The notes beneath the pieces were generated by a model, which saw only the letters and a program-made list of their open reading frames with translations, searched no databases and was not told the DNA's origin. Positions 1 to 7,073 of a stretch of DNA of 17,038 nt are shown one piece after another. The stretch spans positions 1 through 17,038 of the forward strand of contig DGVM01000084.1 in assembly GCA_002395925.1 (NCBI GenBank), in the 5' to 3' direction. The stretch comes from Bacteroidales bacterium UBA4284. GTDB taxonomy: Bacteria; Bacteroidota; Bacteroidia; Bacteroidales; UBA932. The translations under genes and the position numbers were made by a program. Within the stretch, counting starts at the first letter, position 1, and every line of letters begins with the position of its first letter.

Positions 1-476
<476 letters not shown>

Positions 477-505
477 TTAACAATAACATTTGCTTCAAAG
501 GCGGC

Positions 506-525
506 GCAAATTTACAAAAATTTGC
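506..525. repeat. Perfect 8-bp inverted repeat in the gap/surE intergenic region (candidate operator)
   Basis: GCAAATTT at 506-513 is followed after a 4-nt spacer by its exact reverse complement AAATTTGC at 518-525. The left arm covers most of the gap -7 box, and the right arm ends 11 bp before the surE -7 box. The position suits a dimeric regulator acting on one or both genes. AT-rich promoter DNA produces such dyads by chance fairly often, so an operator role is inference. Confidence 0.4.
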
Positions 526-535
526 TTAAAATCAA
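507..535 (-). promoter_or_regulatory. Predicted Bacteroidetes-type promoter of gap
   Basis: On the minus strand there is a perfect -7 box TAAATTTG (514 to 507), preceded by TTG at 535 to 533 with an 18-nt spacer. This fits the Bacteroidetes primary sigma factor consensus of a TTTG/TTG -33 element and a TAnnTTTG -7 element. Transcription would start near position 500 and give a leader of about 40 nt. The -33 element nearly touches the -7 box of the opposing surE promoter. Confidence 0.55.
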
Positions 536-536
536 T

Positions 537-544
537 TATATTTG
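537..544 (+). promoter_or_regulatory. Predicted -7 box of the surE-lpxB-M48 operon promoter
   Basis: TATATTTG is a perfect match to the Bacteroidetes -7 consensus TAnnTTTG, 23 bp upstream of the surE ATG, so the leader would be only about 15-20 nt. No convincing TTTG -33 element lies at the expected distance; the nearest candidate (TTTA at 511-514) is weak. Confidence 0.5.
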
Positions 545-567
545 CACAAATAATTTAAGACTTGACA

Positions 568-1395
568 ATGAGAATTCTCGTAACGAACGATGACGGCTAC
601 CAGGCTCGCGGCCTGAGAAGCCTGGTGTGGGCACTGCGGCCCTTCGGAGACCTTACCATCATTTCGCCCAAGACTGCACAGAGCGGTATGTCGATGGCTG
701 TGAGCATGGGGTTCAGGCCCATAGCCGTAAAGCACATACAGACTCTCCCGGGGGAGGATTGGTGGTATCTGGACGGCACTCCGGCCAGCTGCGTCAAGTT
801 CGGAATCGACAACATTTTCTTCCCCGAAAAGCCAGACCTGGTGGTCTCCGGAATCAACCACGGCAACAACGCCGCTACAGCGACTCTGTATTCCGGGACC
901 ATAGGTGCCACAATGGAAGGAACCCTTAACGGAATCCCTTCGGTTGGCGTGAGCCTGGATACATTTGCCGAGGACGCCGATTTTTCGGCAGTAGAGAAAC
1001 TTTTCCCCGACATCCTGCGCAAGCTTCTCGCCAACTTCAATACCAGAAAGGGTTCCTTCTATAATGTGAACTTCCCCAATCTTCCCGCCGACGAAATCAA
1101 GGGCATCAAGCCCGCCAGGGTGGGATACGCACACTGGGAGAGGGAATACGTCCCCTACGAGGCGGAGTTCCTGGCATCCCGCGGCCTGGGGCAGTCTTTT
1201 GCAGCAAGGGCCTACGCCGACACCAAACAGCCCGATGAAGAACTGTATGTGATGGCCGGCGACTTCGTAAGCGAACCCGACAACCTCCCCGACGCAGACC
1301 ATCTGCTTATGGGACAGGGCTATATAACGATTACTCCCCAGAATATCTACAACACCGATCTTCCGGAACTGGAGCGCTTATGCGATATTATCTGA
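568..1395 (+). CDS. surE: 5'/3'-nucleotidase SurE
   Basis: SurE is a metal-dependent phosphatase that removes phosphate from nucleoside 5'- and 3'-monophosphates, and in some species acts on short polyphosphate; it is linked to stationary-phase survival. The ATG at 568 gives MRILVTNDDG, exactly the family start; an upstream in-frame TTG at 562 would only add two residues. Metal-site residues are visible at D8, D9, S39 (in AQSGMS) and N97 (in VSGINHGNN). The 275-residue length is normal. The last 16 bases overlap the start of lpxB, indicating translational coupling. The functional link with lipid A synthesis is not evident from the sequence. Identification is very strong. Confidence 0.97.
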   Translation: MRILVTNDDGYQARGLRSLVWALRPFGDLTIISPKTAQSGMSMAVSMGFRPIAVKHIQTLPGEDWWYLDGTPASCVKFGIDNIFFPEKPDLVVSGINHGNNAATATLYSGTIGATMEGTLNGIPSVGVSLDTFAEDADFSAVEKLFPDILRKLLANFNTRKGSFYNVNFPNLPADEIKGIKPARVGYAHWEREYVPYEAEFLASRGLGQSFAARAYADTKQPDEELYVMAGDFVSEPDNLPDADHLLMGQGYITITPQNIYNTDLPELERLCDII

Positions 1396-2486
1396 TAGCA
1401 GGAGAGGCTTCAGGCGACCTGCACGGCGGCAATCTTATCCGGGGCCTCAGAAAGGCCGACCCGGAAGCCGTCTTCCGTTTCTTCGGAGGCGACTGCATGT
1501 CTGCAGCCTCGCAGGTCCCGCCTGTCGTCCATTATCGCGACGGCGCCGTAATGGGACCGACCGACATTCTCGCCAAGGCCGGCAAATTGCTTCAGAACCT
1601 TTCCCTCTGCAAGAAAGACATCGTCTCATGGGCTCCCGATGCGGTCATCCTAATCGACTATCCCGGCTTCAACCTCAAGATAGCGCGTTTCTGCCATTCG
1701 AGGGGGTTGCGGGTATTCTATTACATAGCTCCCAAGACCTGGGCGTCACGGGAGAACCGCAACGCGGCCCTCAAGGCCTGGGTGGACCGGCTCTTCATAG
1801 TCTTTCCTTTTGAAGTACCGTATTTCACCAAGGCGGGTGTGCCTTTCGTTTACAAGGGCAATCCGCTCGTTGACGCAATAGATTCCCACGTATTCCGCCG
1901 TCCGTTCGACGGCCGTTACATAGCGGTGCTGCCCGGTTCCCGCAAGGGCGAGATAAGCCGGACCATGCCCGTATGCATGGAGGTGGCCGACCGCCTTGGG
2001 GTGGACGTACTCGTAGCGGGCGCGCCTTCCAGGACAGAGGCCGACTACGACATCGATTCGCATTCCAACGTGCACCTGATGTTTGACAGGACCTACGATA
2101 TACTCAGGTATGCCGACGCCGCCATAATCAATTCCGGTACAGCATCTTTGGAGGCGGCACTTATAGGAACGCCTCAGGTGGTTTGCTGGAATGCTTCGGC
2201 ATTTGCATGGTGGTATGCGAACAAAATCCTAAAAGTTGCGGACCATATCCCTTTCATCTCCCTCGGCAACCTGTGCCTTGGGCGCGAAGCCTTCCGCGAA
2301 CTGCTTCAGGACCAGTTTACTCCGGAGGCGGTGCTGGAGGAAACCAGACGCCTGACAACCGACCTTGCATATCGCAAAAGAATGCTTGCGGACTATGCCG
2401 AAATCCGGGAATGCCTCGGTGACGGGGGAGCATCCGAGGCCGTAGCGCATGCCATGATAGAAGAAATCAATAACACCAGAATATGA
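1380..2486 (+). CDS. lpxB: Lipid-A-disaccharide synthase LpxB
   Basis: LpxB is a GT19 glycosyltransferase that joins UDP-2,3-diacylglucosamine and lipid X to make the lipid A disaccharide at the inner face of the cytoplasmic membrane. The 368-residue protein opens with the signature LIAGEASGDLHGG (residues 5-17). It keeps the Asp equivalent to E. coli D98 as D93 in LIDYPGFN. It also has the LPGSRKGEI loop (R188) and the C-terminal NSGTASLEAALIGTP nucleotide-sugar motif. The start lies inside surE (16-bp overlap), and its TGA overlaps the next ATG by four bases (ATGA). The product shows that the organism makes a Gram-negative outer membrane with lipid A. Confidence 0.97.
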   Translation: MRYYLIAGEASGDLHGGNLIRGLRKADPEAVFRFFGGDCMSAASQVPPVVHYRDGAVMGPTDILAKAGKLLQNLSLCKKDIVSWAPDAVILIDYPGFNLKIARFCHSRGLRVFYYIAPKTWASRENRNAALKAWVDRLFIVFPFEVPYFTKAGVPFVYKGNPLVDAIDSHVFRRPFDGRYIAVLPGSRKGEISRTMPVCMEVADRLGVDVLVAGAPSRTEADYDIDSHSNVHLMFDRTYDILRYADAAIINSGTASLEAALIGTPQVVCWNASAFAWWYANKILKVADHIPFISLGNLCLGREAFRELLQDQFTPEAVLEETRRLTTDLAYRKRMLADYAEIRECLGDGGASEAVAHAMIEEINNTRI

Positions 2487-3259
2487 AAAGACTGATAATC
2501 ATCCTCACTGCAGCCAGCCTGCTTTGCAGCTGTTCCATCCTTTCGGGAATCAACTGGAGTGCCGAAGGCCTGGCCTCTGCAGCCGGCAAGGCCATGACAG
2601 CAGCCAACATCACGGACGAAATGGTAGTCGAGCTCAGCCGGCAGACCATCGCCCAGCTGGATGCCCAGAACACCATCGACAACGGCTCCTACAAGCGCAG
2701 GCTTGAAAGGGTCATGGCGGGTGTGGACAATATCGACGGCATCCCCATCAACATGAAAGTCTACAAGACAGACGAAATCAACGCATTCGCCTGCGGAGAC
2801 GGCTCCATAAGGGTATATACCGGCCTGATGGACGTCATGGACGACGACGAACTGGTGGCGATCATAGGCCACGAGCTCGGCCATGTCCACAATCAGGATA
2901 CCAAACGCTCCATCAAGAGTGCCTACCTTGCCTCCGCCGCCCGCGACGTGGTGGCGTCGGCAGGCAATTACGGCGCCCTGGCGGCATATCTTCTGGGTGA
3001 CGTAGGGGAGGCTTTTGTAAGCGCCCAGTATTCCCAGCAGCATGAGTACCGCGCCGACCAGCACGGTTGCCAGTTTGCCATCGACCGCGGCAGAAGCCCC
3101 TACAGTATGTACAATGCCCTGCAAAAGCTTATGCAGCTCTCACAGGACAACAGTACTTCCATTATTGCGCACATGTTCGCCGACCATCCCAAAACGGAGC
3201 TCCGTGCCCAGAGAATGAAAAAGATGGCCGACGAGTACGTGTCTAAATCTTCAAAATAG
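2483..3259 (+). CDS. M48-family zinc metalloprotease, predicted lipoprotein
   Basis: This is a predicted periplasmic, lipid-anchored zinc protease of the M48 family (YggG/LoiP, BepA-like), a group that generally acts in envelope quality control. The N-terminus is a lipoprotein signal peptide ending in LCSC, with Cys17 the likely lipidated residue; Cys15 is a less likely alternative. The zinc motif HELGH spans residues 130-134. The third ligand is Glu188 in HEYRAD, with Asp192 following as is typical of M48. Near the C-terminus, DHPKTELRAQRM matches the conserved HP...R segment. There are no membrane helices other than the signal. It overlaps lpxB by four bases, placing it in the lipid A operon. 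Its last 17 bases overlap the opposite-strand pssA. Confidence 0.93.
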   Translation: MKRLIIILTAASLLCSCSILSGINWSAEGLASAAGKAMTAANITDEMVVELSRQTIAQLDAQNTIDNGSYKRRLERVMAGVDNIDGIPINMKVYKTDEINAFACGDGSIRVYTGLMDVMDDDELVAIIGHELGHVHNQDTKRSIKSAYLASAARDVVASAGNYGALAAYLLGDVGEAFVSAQYSQQHEYRADQHGCQFAIDRGRSPYSMYNALQKLMQLSQDNSTSIIAHMFADHPKTELRAQRMKKMADEYVSKSSK

Positions 3260-3956
3260 CGTATATCAAATTCTTGACTACATAGAGCGTCAAGGTCAAC
3301 AGGACGACGAGCGACCAGTTGAGAGAGCATACGACGCATACAAGGATGGCTGCAAGCACCAGTAACGCTAAGGCCATCCTTTTTATTTTGAGTGGCTTGG
3401 GGTCATCGGAGTGGAACTTGAGCGAAAACATGGGAATCTCGCTTACGAGCAGCCCGGAAAGGCAGACGCTGAGAAGGGGAATGAAGACCGGGCCGGCGCA
3501 CCATTCTGCAAGGAAGCTTGAAGGGTCGGACGCTACGTAATAGCATAGGGAACCGACAAGAAGGGCGCATGCCGGAGTGGGAAGTCCGAGAAAGCTGCTC
3601 GTCTGGCGTGTATCGACATTGAACTTGGCGAGCCTGAGTCCGCTGGCAAGCGTGATTATCAGGGGAATCCAGCATATCCAGCTCTCCGAGAACATGCACA
3701 CCTTGGAGAGGTTGTAGAGCATGACGGAGGGAAGGACTCCGAAGGAAACCAGGTCGGACAGGGAGTCGAGTTCCTTGCCCAGGTCGGAATATGCATTGAG
3801 CGCACGTGCGGCCAATCCGTCGAGGAAATCGGCCACTGAGGCTCCGAGCATGAGCAGGAAAGCGATATCGATCCTGCCCTTGAAAGCGAAAACAACCCCG
3901 ATGATCCCACAGAGGAGATTCATCGAGGTTATACAGTCGGGGATATACTTTTTCAT
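3243..3956 (-). CDS. pssA: CDP-diacylglycerol-serine O-phosphatidyltransferase
   Basis: This integral membrane CDP-alcohol phosphotransferase should make phosphatidylserine from CDP-diacylglycerol and serine, the first step to phosphatidylethanolamine. The complete family signature D-x2-DG-x2-AR-x8-G-x3-D-x3-D is present at residues 43-68 (D43, D46, G47, A50, R51, G60, D64, D68). The rest is hydrophobic, with several predicted transmembrane helices. The N-terminus MKKYIPDCITSMNLLCG and the 237-residue length match Bacteroidetes PssA better than PgsA, although the motif alone is shared by both. It follows the C1 peptidase gene after only 6 bp, so it is probably co-transcribed. No phosphatidylserine decarboxylase gene is next to it. 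Confidence 0.9.
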   Translation of the reverse strand: MKKYIPDCITSMNLLCGIIGVVFAFKGRIDIAFLLMLGASVADFLDGLAARALNAYSDLGKELDSLSDLVSFGVLPSVMLYNLSKVCMFSESWICWIPLIITLASGLRLAKFNVDTRQTSSFLGLPTPACALLVGSLCYYVASDPSSFLAEWCAGPVFIPLLSVCLSGLLVSEIPMFSLKFHSDDPKPLKIKRMALALLVLAAILVCVVCSLNWSLVVLLTLTLYVVKNLIYAILKI

Positions 3957-3962
3957 CAGTAA

Positions 3963-5153
3963 CTATTTGATACCGAGCTTTGCCTTGAGATCCTTGGGAA
4001 GAGCGTCCTTGTGGATCATGTAGTCGAGGCTCTGGCCTTTGACGAAGGCTTCGGTAGCATACCAGATGCCTTTGTACTTGCCGCTCTCGCCCCAGGAATT
4101 CTTGACCATGTAGTACTTCTTGCCGTCCTGGTCTTTGGCAATGCCGTAAATGTGCATGCCGTGGTCGTCGGTCATGGTCTTGTTGTCGAATTCGGACTGG
4201 CGGACCTCCTGGGTCGCCTCCCTTTCGACTACCGATACGGGAGCGGGCTTGCCTTCTTCCTTGCCTACCCAGTGCTCGCGGTCGGAACCTGCCGAATTGC
4301 TTGCGGCGAGGTCAACGTAAATCGCAAGGCCGTCGCGGGTGAAGCCGGGAGTGCTGACGTCTGCGCCCCATGCTACGGTGTAACCGTTGTTGATGGCATT
4401 GTCGAGGACCGACATGAACTCGTCGATGGGGACATTGTATGCCTCGTCCCAGCGCCAGTTGTCGCATACCTCGATGGCGAACTTGGTGTAGAACGGATGG
4501 TGGGTGAAGCTGGTGAGAGTCACGTAGTCGGAGGGGTTGATCTTGAGGGCGTCGCGGTACGAGGCGGGAGAGTACTGCTTGCCGTCGACGGTGAAGCTCT
4601 CGGGGTATTTGCCGAGATACTCGTCAAGTACGGCCTGTACGGCACGCTGCCAGGCTGTGGAGAGCTTGCGGTTGGGGTTCTTGACGACTGCCTCCACAAT
4701 GTTCTTGAGAACGGCGTCGAGCTCGCCCTGAACGGGAAGGGGAGTACCGTAGTTCATTCCGGTCATGGCTTCGTTGGGGACGATGCCGTAGTCGTTGATG
4801 ACGTGCAGCACGTCGTCGGCCTCGGAGCCTGCGCCGAAGGTGAGGTTGCCGTCGAGGCGGACGTATTTGACGGCCCTGTCGTAGTAGGAATGGCTCACGA
4901 CAAAGAATTCCGAGAAGTCGGGATACTTGAGAGTATCGGTGATCTTGCCAAGCCTGATGGCCTCGGACTCAAAGAACGAGATGGCAGAAAAGGCCCAGCA
5001 GGTTCCGCTGTTGAACTGGTTTTTGACAGATGTGACCGGATTGGCCTTTACAGTGGTAAACTGATACTCCGGGAACTTTACGGCCTGACGAGGCTGAGCC
5101 GCAGCGGATGCGGACACGACAGCCAGAGAGAGGATAAACAAGAACTTCTTCAT
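3963..5153 (-). CDS. Secreted C1B-family cysteine peptidase (aminopeptidase C / bleomycin hydrolase-like)
   Basis: This papain-fold cysteine peptidase is of the PepC/bleomycin hydrolase type, and an N-terminal signal peptide (MKKFLFILSLAVVSASAAAQ) implies export. Catalytic residues are all visible: Gln46 (oxyanion) and Cys52 in NQFNSGTCWAFSA, His331 in TDDHGMHIYG, and Asn352 in VKNSWG. The mature protein of about 375 residues is shorter than cytosolic PepC (roughly 450). The C-terminus, rich in Lys and ending KLGIK, resembles the PepC tail that blocks the active-site cleft and limits cleavage to N-terminal residues, so aminopeptidase activity is likely but not certain. It is the first gene of a two-gene unit with pssA and has its own promoter about 23 bp upstream. 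Confidence 0.92.
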   Translation of the reverse strand: MKKFLFILSLAVVSASAAAQPRQAVKFPEYQFTTVKANPVTSVKNQFNSGTCWAFSAISFFESEAIRLGKITDTLKYPDFSEFFVVSHSYYDRAVKYVRLDGNLTFGAGSEADDVLHVINDYGIVPNEAMTGMNYGTPLPVQGELDAVLKNIVEAVVKNPNRKLSTAWQRAVQAVLDEYLGKYPESFTVDGKQYSPASYRDALKINPSDYVTLTSFTHHPFYTKFAIEVCDNWRWDEAYNVPIDEFMSVLDNAINNGYTVAWGADVSTPGFTRDGLAIYVDLAASNSAGSDREHWVGKEEGKPAPVSVVEREATQEVRQSEFDNKTMTDDHGMHIYGIAKDQDGKKYYMVKNSWGESGKYKGIWYATEAFVKGQSLDYMIHKDALPKDLKAKLGIK

Positions 5154-5175
5154 ATCGCGTGATTCTTAACAGAGA

Positions 5176-5183
5176 CAAATATA
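5176..5183 (-). promoter_or_regulatory. Predicted -7 box of the C1 peptidase-pssA unit
   Basis: On the minus strand 5183 to 5176 reads TATATTTG, a perfect TAnnTTTG match, 22 bp upstream of the peptidase ATG. No good TTG -33 element is seen at the expected distance; that position falls on the -7 box of the opposing promoter. Confidence 0.5.
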
Positions 5184-5205
5184 AGGAAAAACAGAAAAAA
5201 ATGGC

Positions 5206-5213
5206 TACTTTTG
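5206..5213 (+). promoter_or_regulatory. Predicted -7 box upstream of the 5234 lipoprotein gene
   Basis: TACTTTTG matches the Bacteroidetes -7 consensus TAnnTTTG and ends 20 bp before the ATG at 5234. The upstream DNA is A-rich and has no clear -33 TTTG. The box lies 22 bp from the opposing -7 box. Confidence 0.45.
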
Positions 5214-5233
5214 TAAAATAATTGATTGCCTTT

Positions 5234-6301
5234 ATGCGAAGAATCCTATTGCCAATGCTTGCAGTGCTGCTTGCCGCCGTCTCCTGCGGCCCCAGGCAGC
5301 GGTCCGGTCGCGAGGCCATTTCCCTGGTGTACGACATAGTTACGGGCTCCGACGCCCGGGGCTCCAGGATCATGTCCGAATTCGGCAATCCCGCCTCGGG
5401 CGGAGAAATCTACATAGCGGGTTCGCCCATATTCACCCGTCCGCTGGCAGCCCGCTTCCTGGAGTGCGACATTGCCGACAATGTGCGTGGACGCAAATGG
5501 TCCGACGGGCTCAAGGATTTCGCAGGGGAGACTTTCTGCTGCATGATAGACGAGGCCTTCCCGCCTTATTCCAGATTCGCCTCCACTCCGGATTCCCTGC
5601 GGGAACTTGCGGTCCGTTACTTGCTTGCCGCACTGGATACGCGCTGCAACGTGAGCATTTACGACCTCGACGGCAATGCGGAAAAGTCCTCGGCGAAGAT
5701 AATGGTCCTGTCCGACCCCTGGCTCCTGCGCTATGGCAAGTTCGACATAGATACCCTTCAGACGCTTACGGGAGGTACCGTACCGGTGATTTCGCCGCAG
5801 GCGCTGATGCTTGAGGCCGTCCTGGCCGCCGATACCAAATCGTTCAATGTCGGAATTATATGCGATTCGTCATGCGTCAGTAGCGGTATTTATCCCGAAC
5901 TGTTCAGGCATGCCTGCTCAAAATACGATGTGGTGGGTGCAAAGTGCACGGTAGGCTCCGGGAGCCTTTACGACTTTCTTGATTCCTATCTTCTCGGCGG
6001 AAACGCCAGGCCGCTCGACGCGATTCTCTTGGACGACCCCGCAGCCGACATGGATGCCTTCGAGGAACAGCTCAAGGCAATCCGCGACTTCAGCCGCGAA
6101 GAGTACATGAAATATGGACGCTGCGTCTCGCAATCCCTGAGGCTTGTCAGTTCCAGCGCCCTAACGATGGAGGAATGCTATCGGATCCTGAGGTCCAGGA
6201 GCCTCTTCACCCATAAGATAGCGCAGCCTGTGTTAAAGAATTATACTGTGAAGCTGCACCCTTGGGGCGCCGACATGCAGTTCCTCCTCATACCCGAATA
6301 G
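5234..6301 (+). CDS. Unrecognised predicted lipoprotein, 355 residues
   Basis: I do not recognise this family. The ATG at 5234 gives a clean lipoprotein signal peptide with lipobox AVSC (Cys18), so the protein should be anchored in the envelope; an in-frame TTG at 5222 is a less likely start. The body has no further membrane segment. Residues of about 185-275 alternate hydrophobic strands and helices (for example FNVGIICD, YDVVGAKC, LDAILLDDP), reminiscent of a periplasmic-binding-protein-like alpha/beta lobe; this is a visual impression only. It is unusually rich in cysteine for an exported protein. It is separated by a single base from the exonuclease gene, so it is probably the first gene of a three-gene operon. 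No function is assigned. Confidence 0.85.
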   Translation: MRRILLPMLAVLLAAVSCGPRQRSGREAISLVYDIVTGSDARGSRIMSEFGNPASGGEIYIAGSPIFTRPLAARFLECDIADNVRGRKWSDGLKDFAGETFCCMIDEAFPPYSRFASTPDSLRELAVRYLLAALDTRCNVSIYDLDGNAEKSSAKIMVLSDPWLLRYGKFDIDTLQTLTGGTVPVISPQALMLEAVLAADTKSFNVGIICDSSCVSSGIYPELFRHACSKYDVVGAKCTVGSGSLYDFLDSYLLGGNARPLDAILLDDPAADMDAFEEQLKAIRDFSREEYMKYGRCVSQSLRLVSSSALTMEECYRILRSRSLFTHKIAQPVLKNYTVKLHPWGADMQFLLIPE

Positions 6302-6302
6302 A

Positions 6303-7073
6303 ATGTTCAAAATAAGCATAGCTCCTGAAGAAATAGACTCTCTGCCGCTCGGAGCCTTCCCGGGCGAAATCAAGGTCATAGACAAGCCTGGCCTCGAGTA
6401 CGAAAAGGCAATATTCTACCTTCGCCGGCAGAAGGTCCTCGGGTTCGATACCGAGAGCCGCCCCGTCTTCAGCCCCGGTCATCACAACAACGGTGTCGCG
6501 CTGCTGCAGCTGTCCGGCCCCAAGCGGGCTTATCTTTTCAGGGTACAGACCCTCGGGATGCGGCGCTCGCTCTGCTCCATACTGGCCAGTGAAAAGATAA
6601 CCAAAGTCGGAGCCGCAGCCCTGGATGACATACGCGGCCTGCAGAGGCTGCATGGTTTTACGGCCGCCGGCTTCGTAGACCTGCAGAAGATAGCCTGGGA
6701 GTGGGGCATACGCGACAAGAGCGTCAAGAAGCTCGCTGCGAACATACTCGGCTGCAGGATATCCAAGGCCCAGCAGCTCAGCAACTGGGAAGCCACTTCA
6801 CTCACCGAGGCCCAGTGCCGTTATGCGGCAACCGACGCCTGGGTCTGCAGGGAGATGTATCTGAAGCTTCTGGGCTCCGAGCGCCATCCGCTGACCCCCG
6901 AGGAATTGCTGCCTCCGCAGGACCAGCAGGCCCATCAGCAGGCGCAGGCCCGCAAGGAGGCTGCCCAGAAGAAGCAGGAAGAAGAACAGAAAGCGGCCCG
7001 CGCACGTCGGGCACGCCGCAGGAAAAAGAAGAAATCCCATGATAAAACTGATACTGAAAAAGGGCAGGGATGA
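6303..7073 (+). CDS. RNase D-like 3'-5' exonuclease (DEDDy fold) with a long charged tail
   Basis: This is a DEDD-superfamily 3'-5' exonuclease that would remove nucleotides from RNA or DNA 3' ends with two metal ions. The three Exo motifs are in order: GFDTES with D49 and E51 (Exo I), ALDDIRGL with D108/D109 (Exo II), and YAATD with Y174 and D178 (Exo III, the Tyr-containing subclass). The domain covers about residues 25-190, and there is no HRDC domain. From about residue 208 to the end (256) the protein is a highly charged Gln/Ala/Lys/Arg tail including RRARRRKKKK, plausibly a nucleic-acid-binding extension. The final 35 bp overlap the methyltransferase gene. Pairing with an rRNA methyltransferase suggests an RNA substrate, by inference. 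Confidence 0.9.
   Translation: MFKISIAPEEIDSLPLGAFPGEIKVIDKPGLEYEKAIFYLRRQKVLGFDTESRPVFSPGHHNNGVALLQLSGPKRAYLFRVQTLGMRRSLCSILASEKITKVGAAALDDIRGLQRLHGFTAAGFVDLQKIAWEWGIRDKSVKKLAANILGCRISKAQQLSNWEATSLTEAQCRYAATDAWVCREMYLKLLGSERHPLTPEELLPPQDQQAHQQAQARKEAAQKKQEEEQKAARARRARRRKKKKSHDKTDTEKGQG

Noticed and set aside
4011..5162. A 383-codon open frame on the + strand, antisense to the C1 peptidase gene
   Set aside because: The opposite strand contains all four catalytic residues of a C1 peptidase. The antisense product is a Val/Gly/Asp-rich sequence typical of shadow frames.
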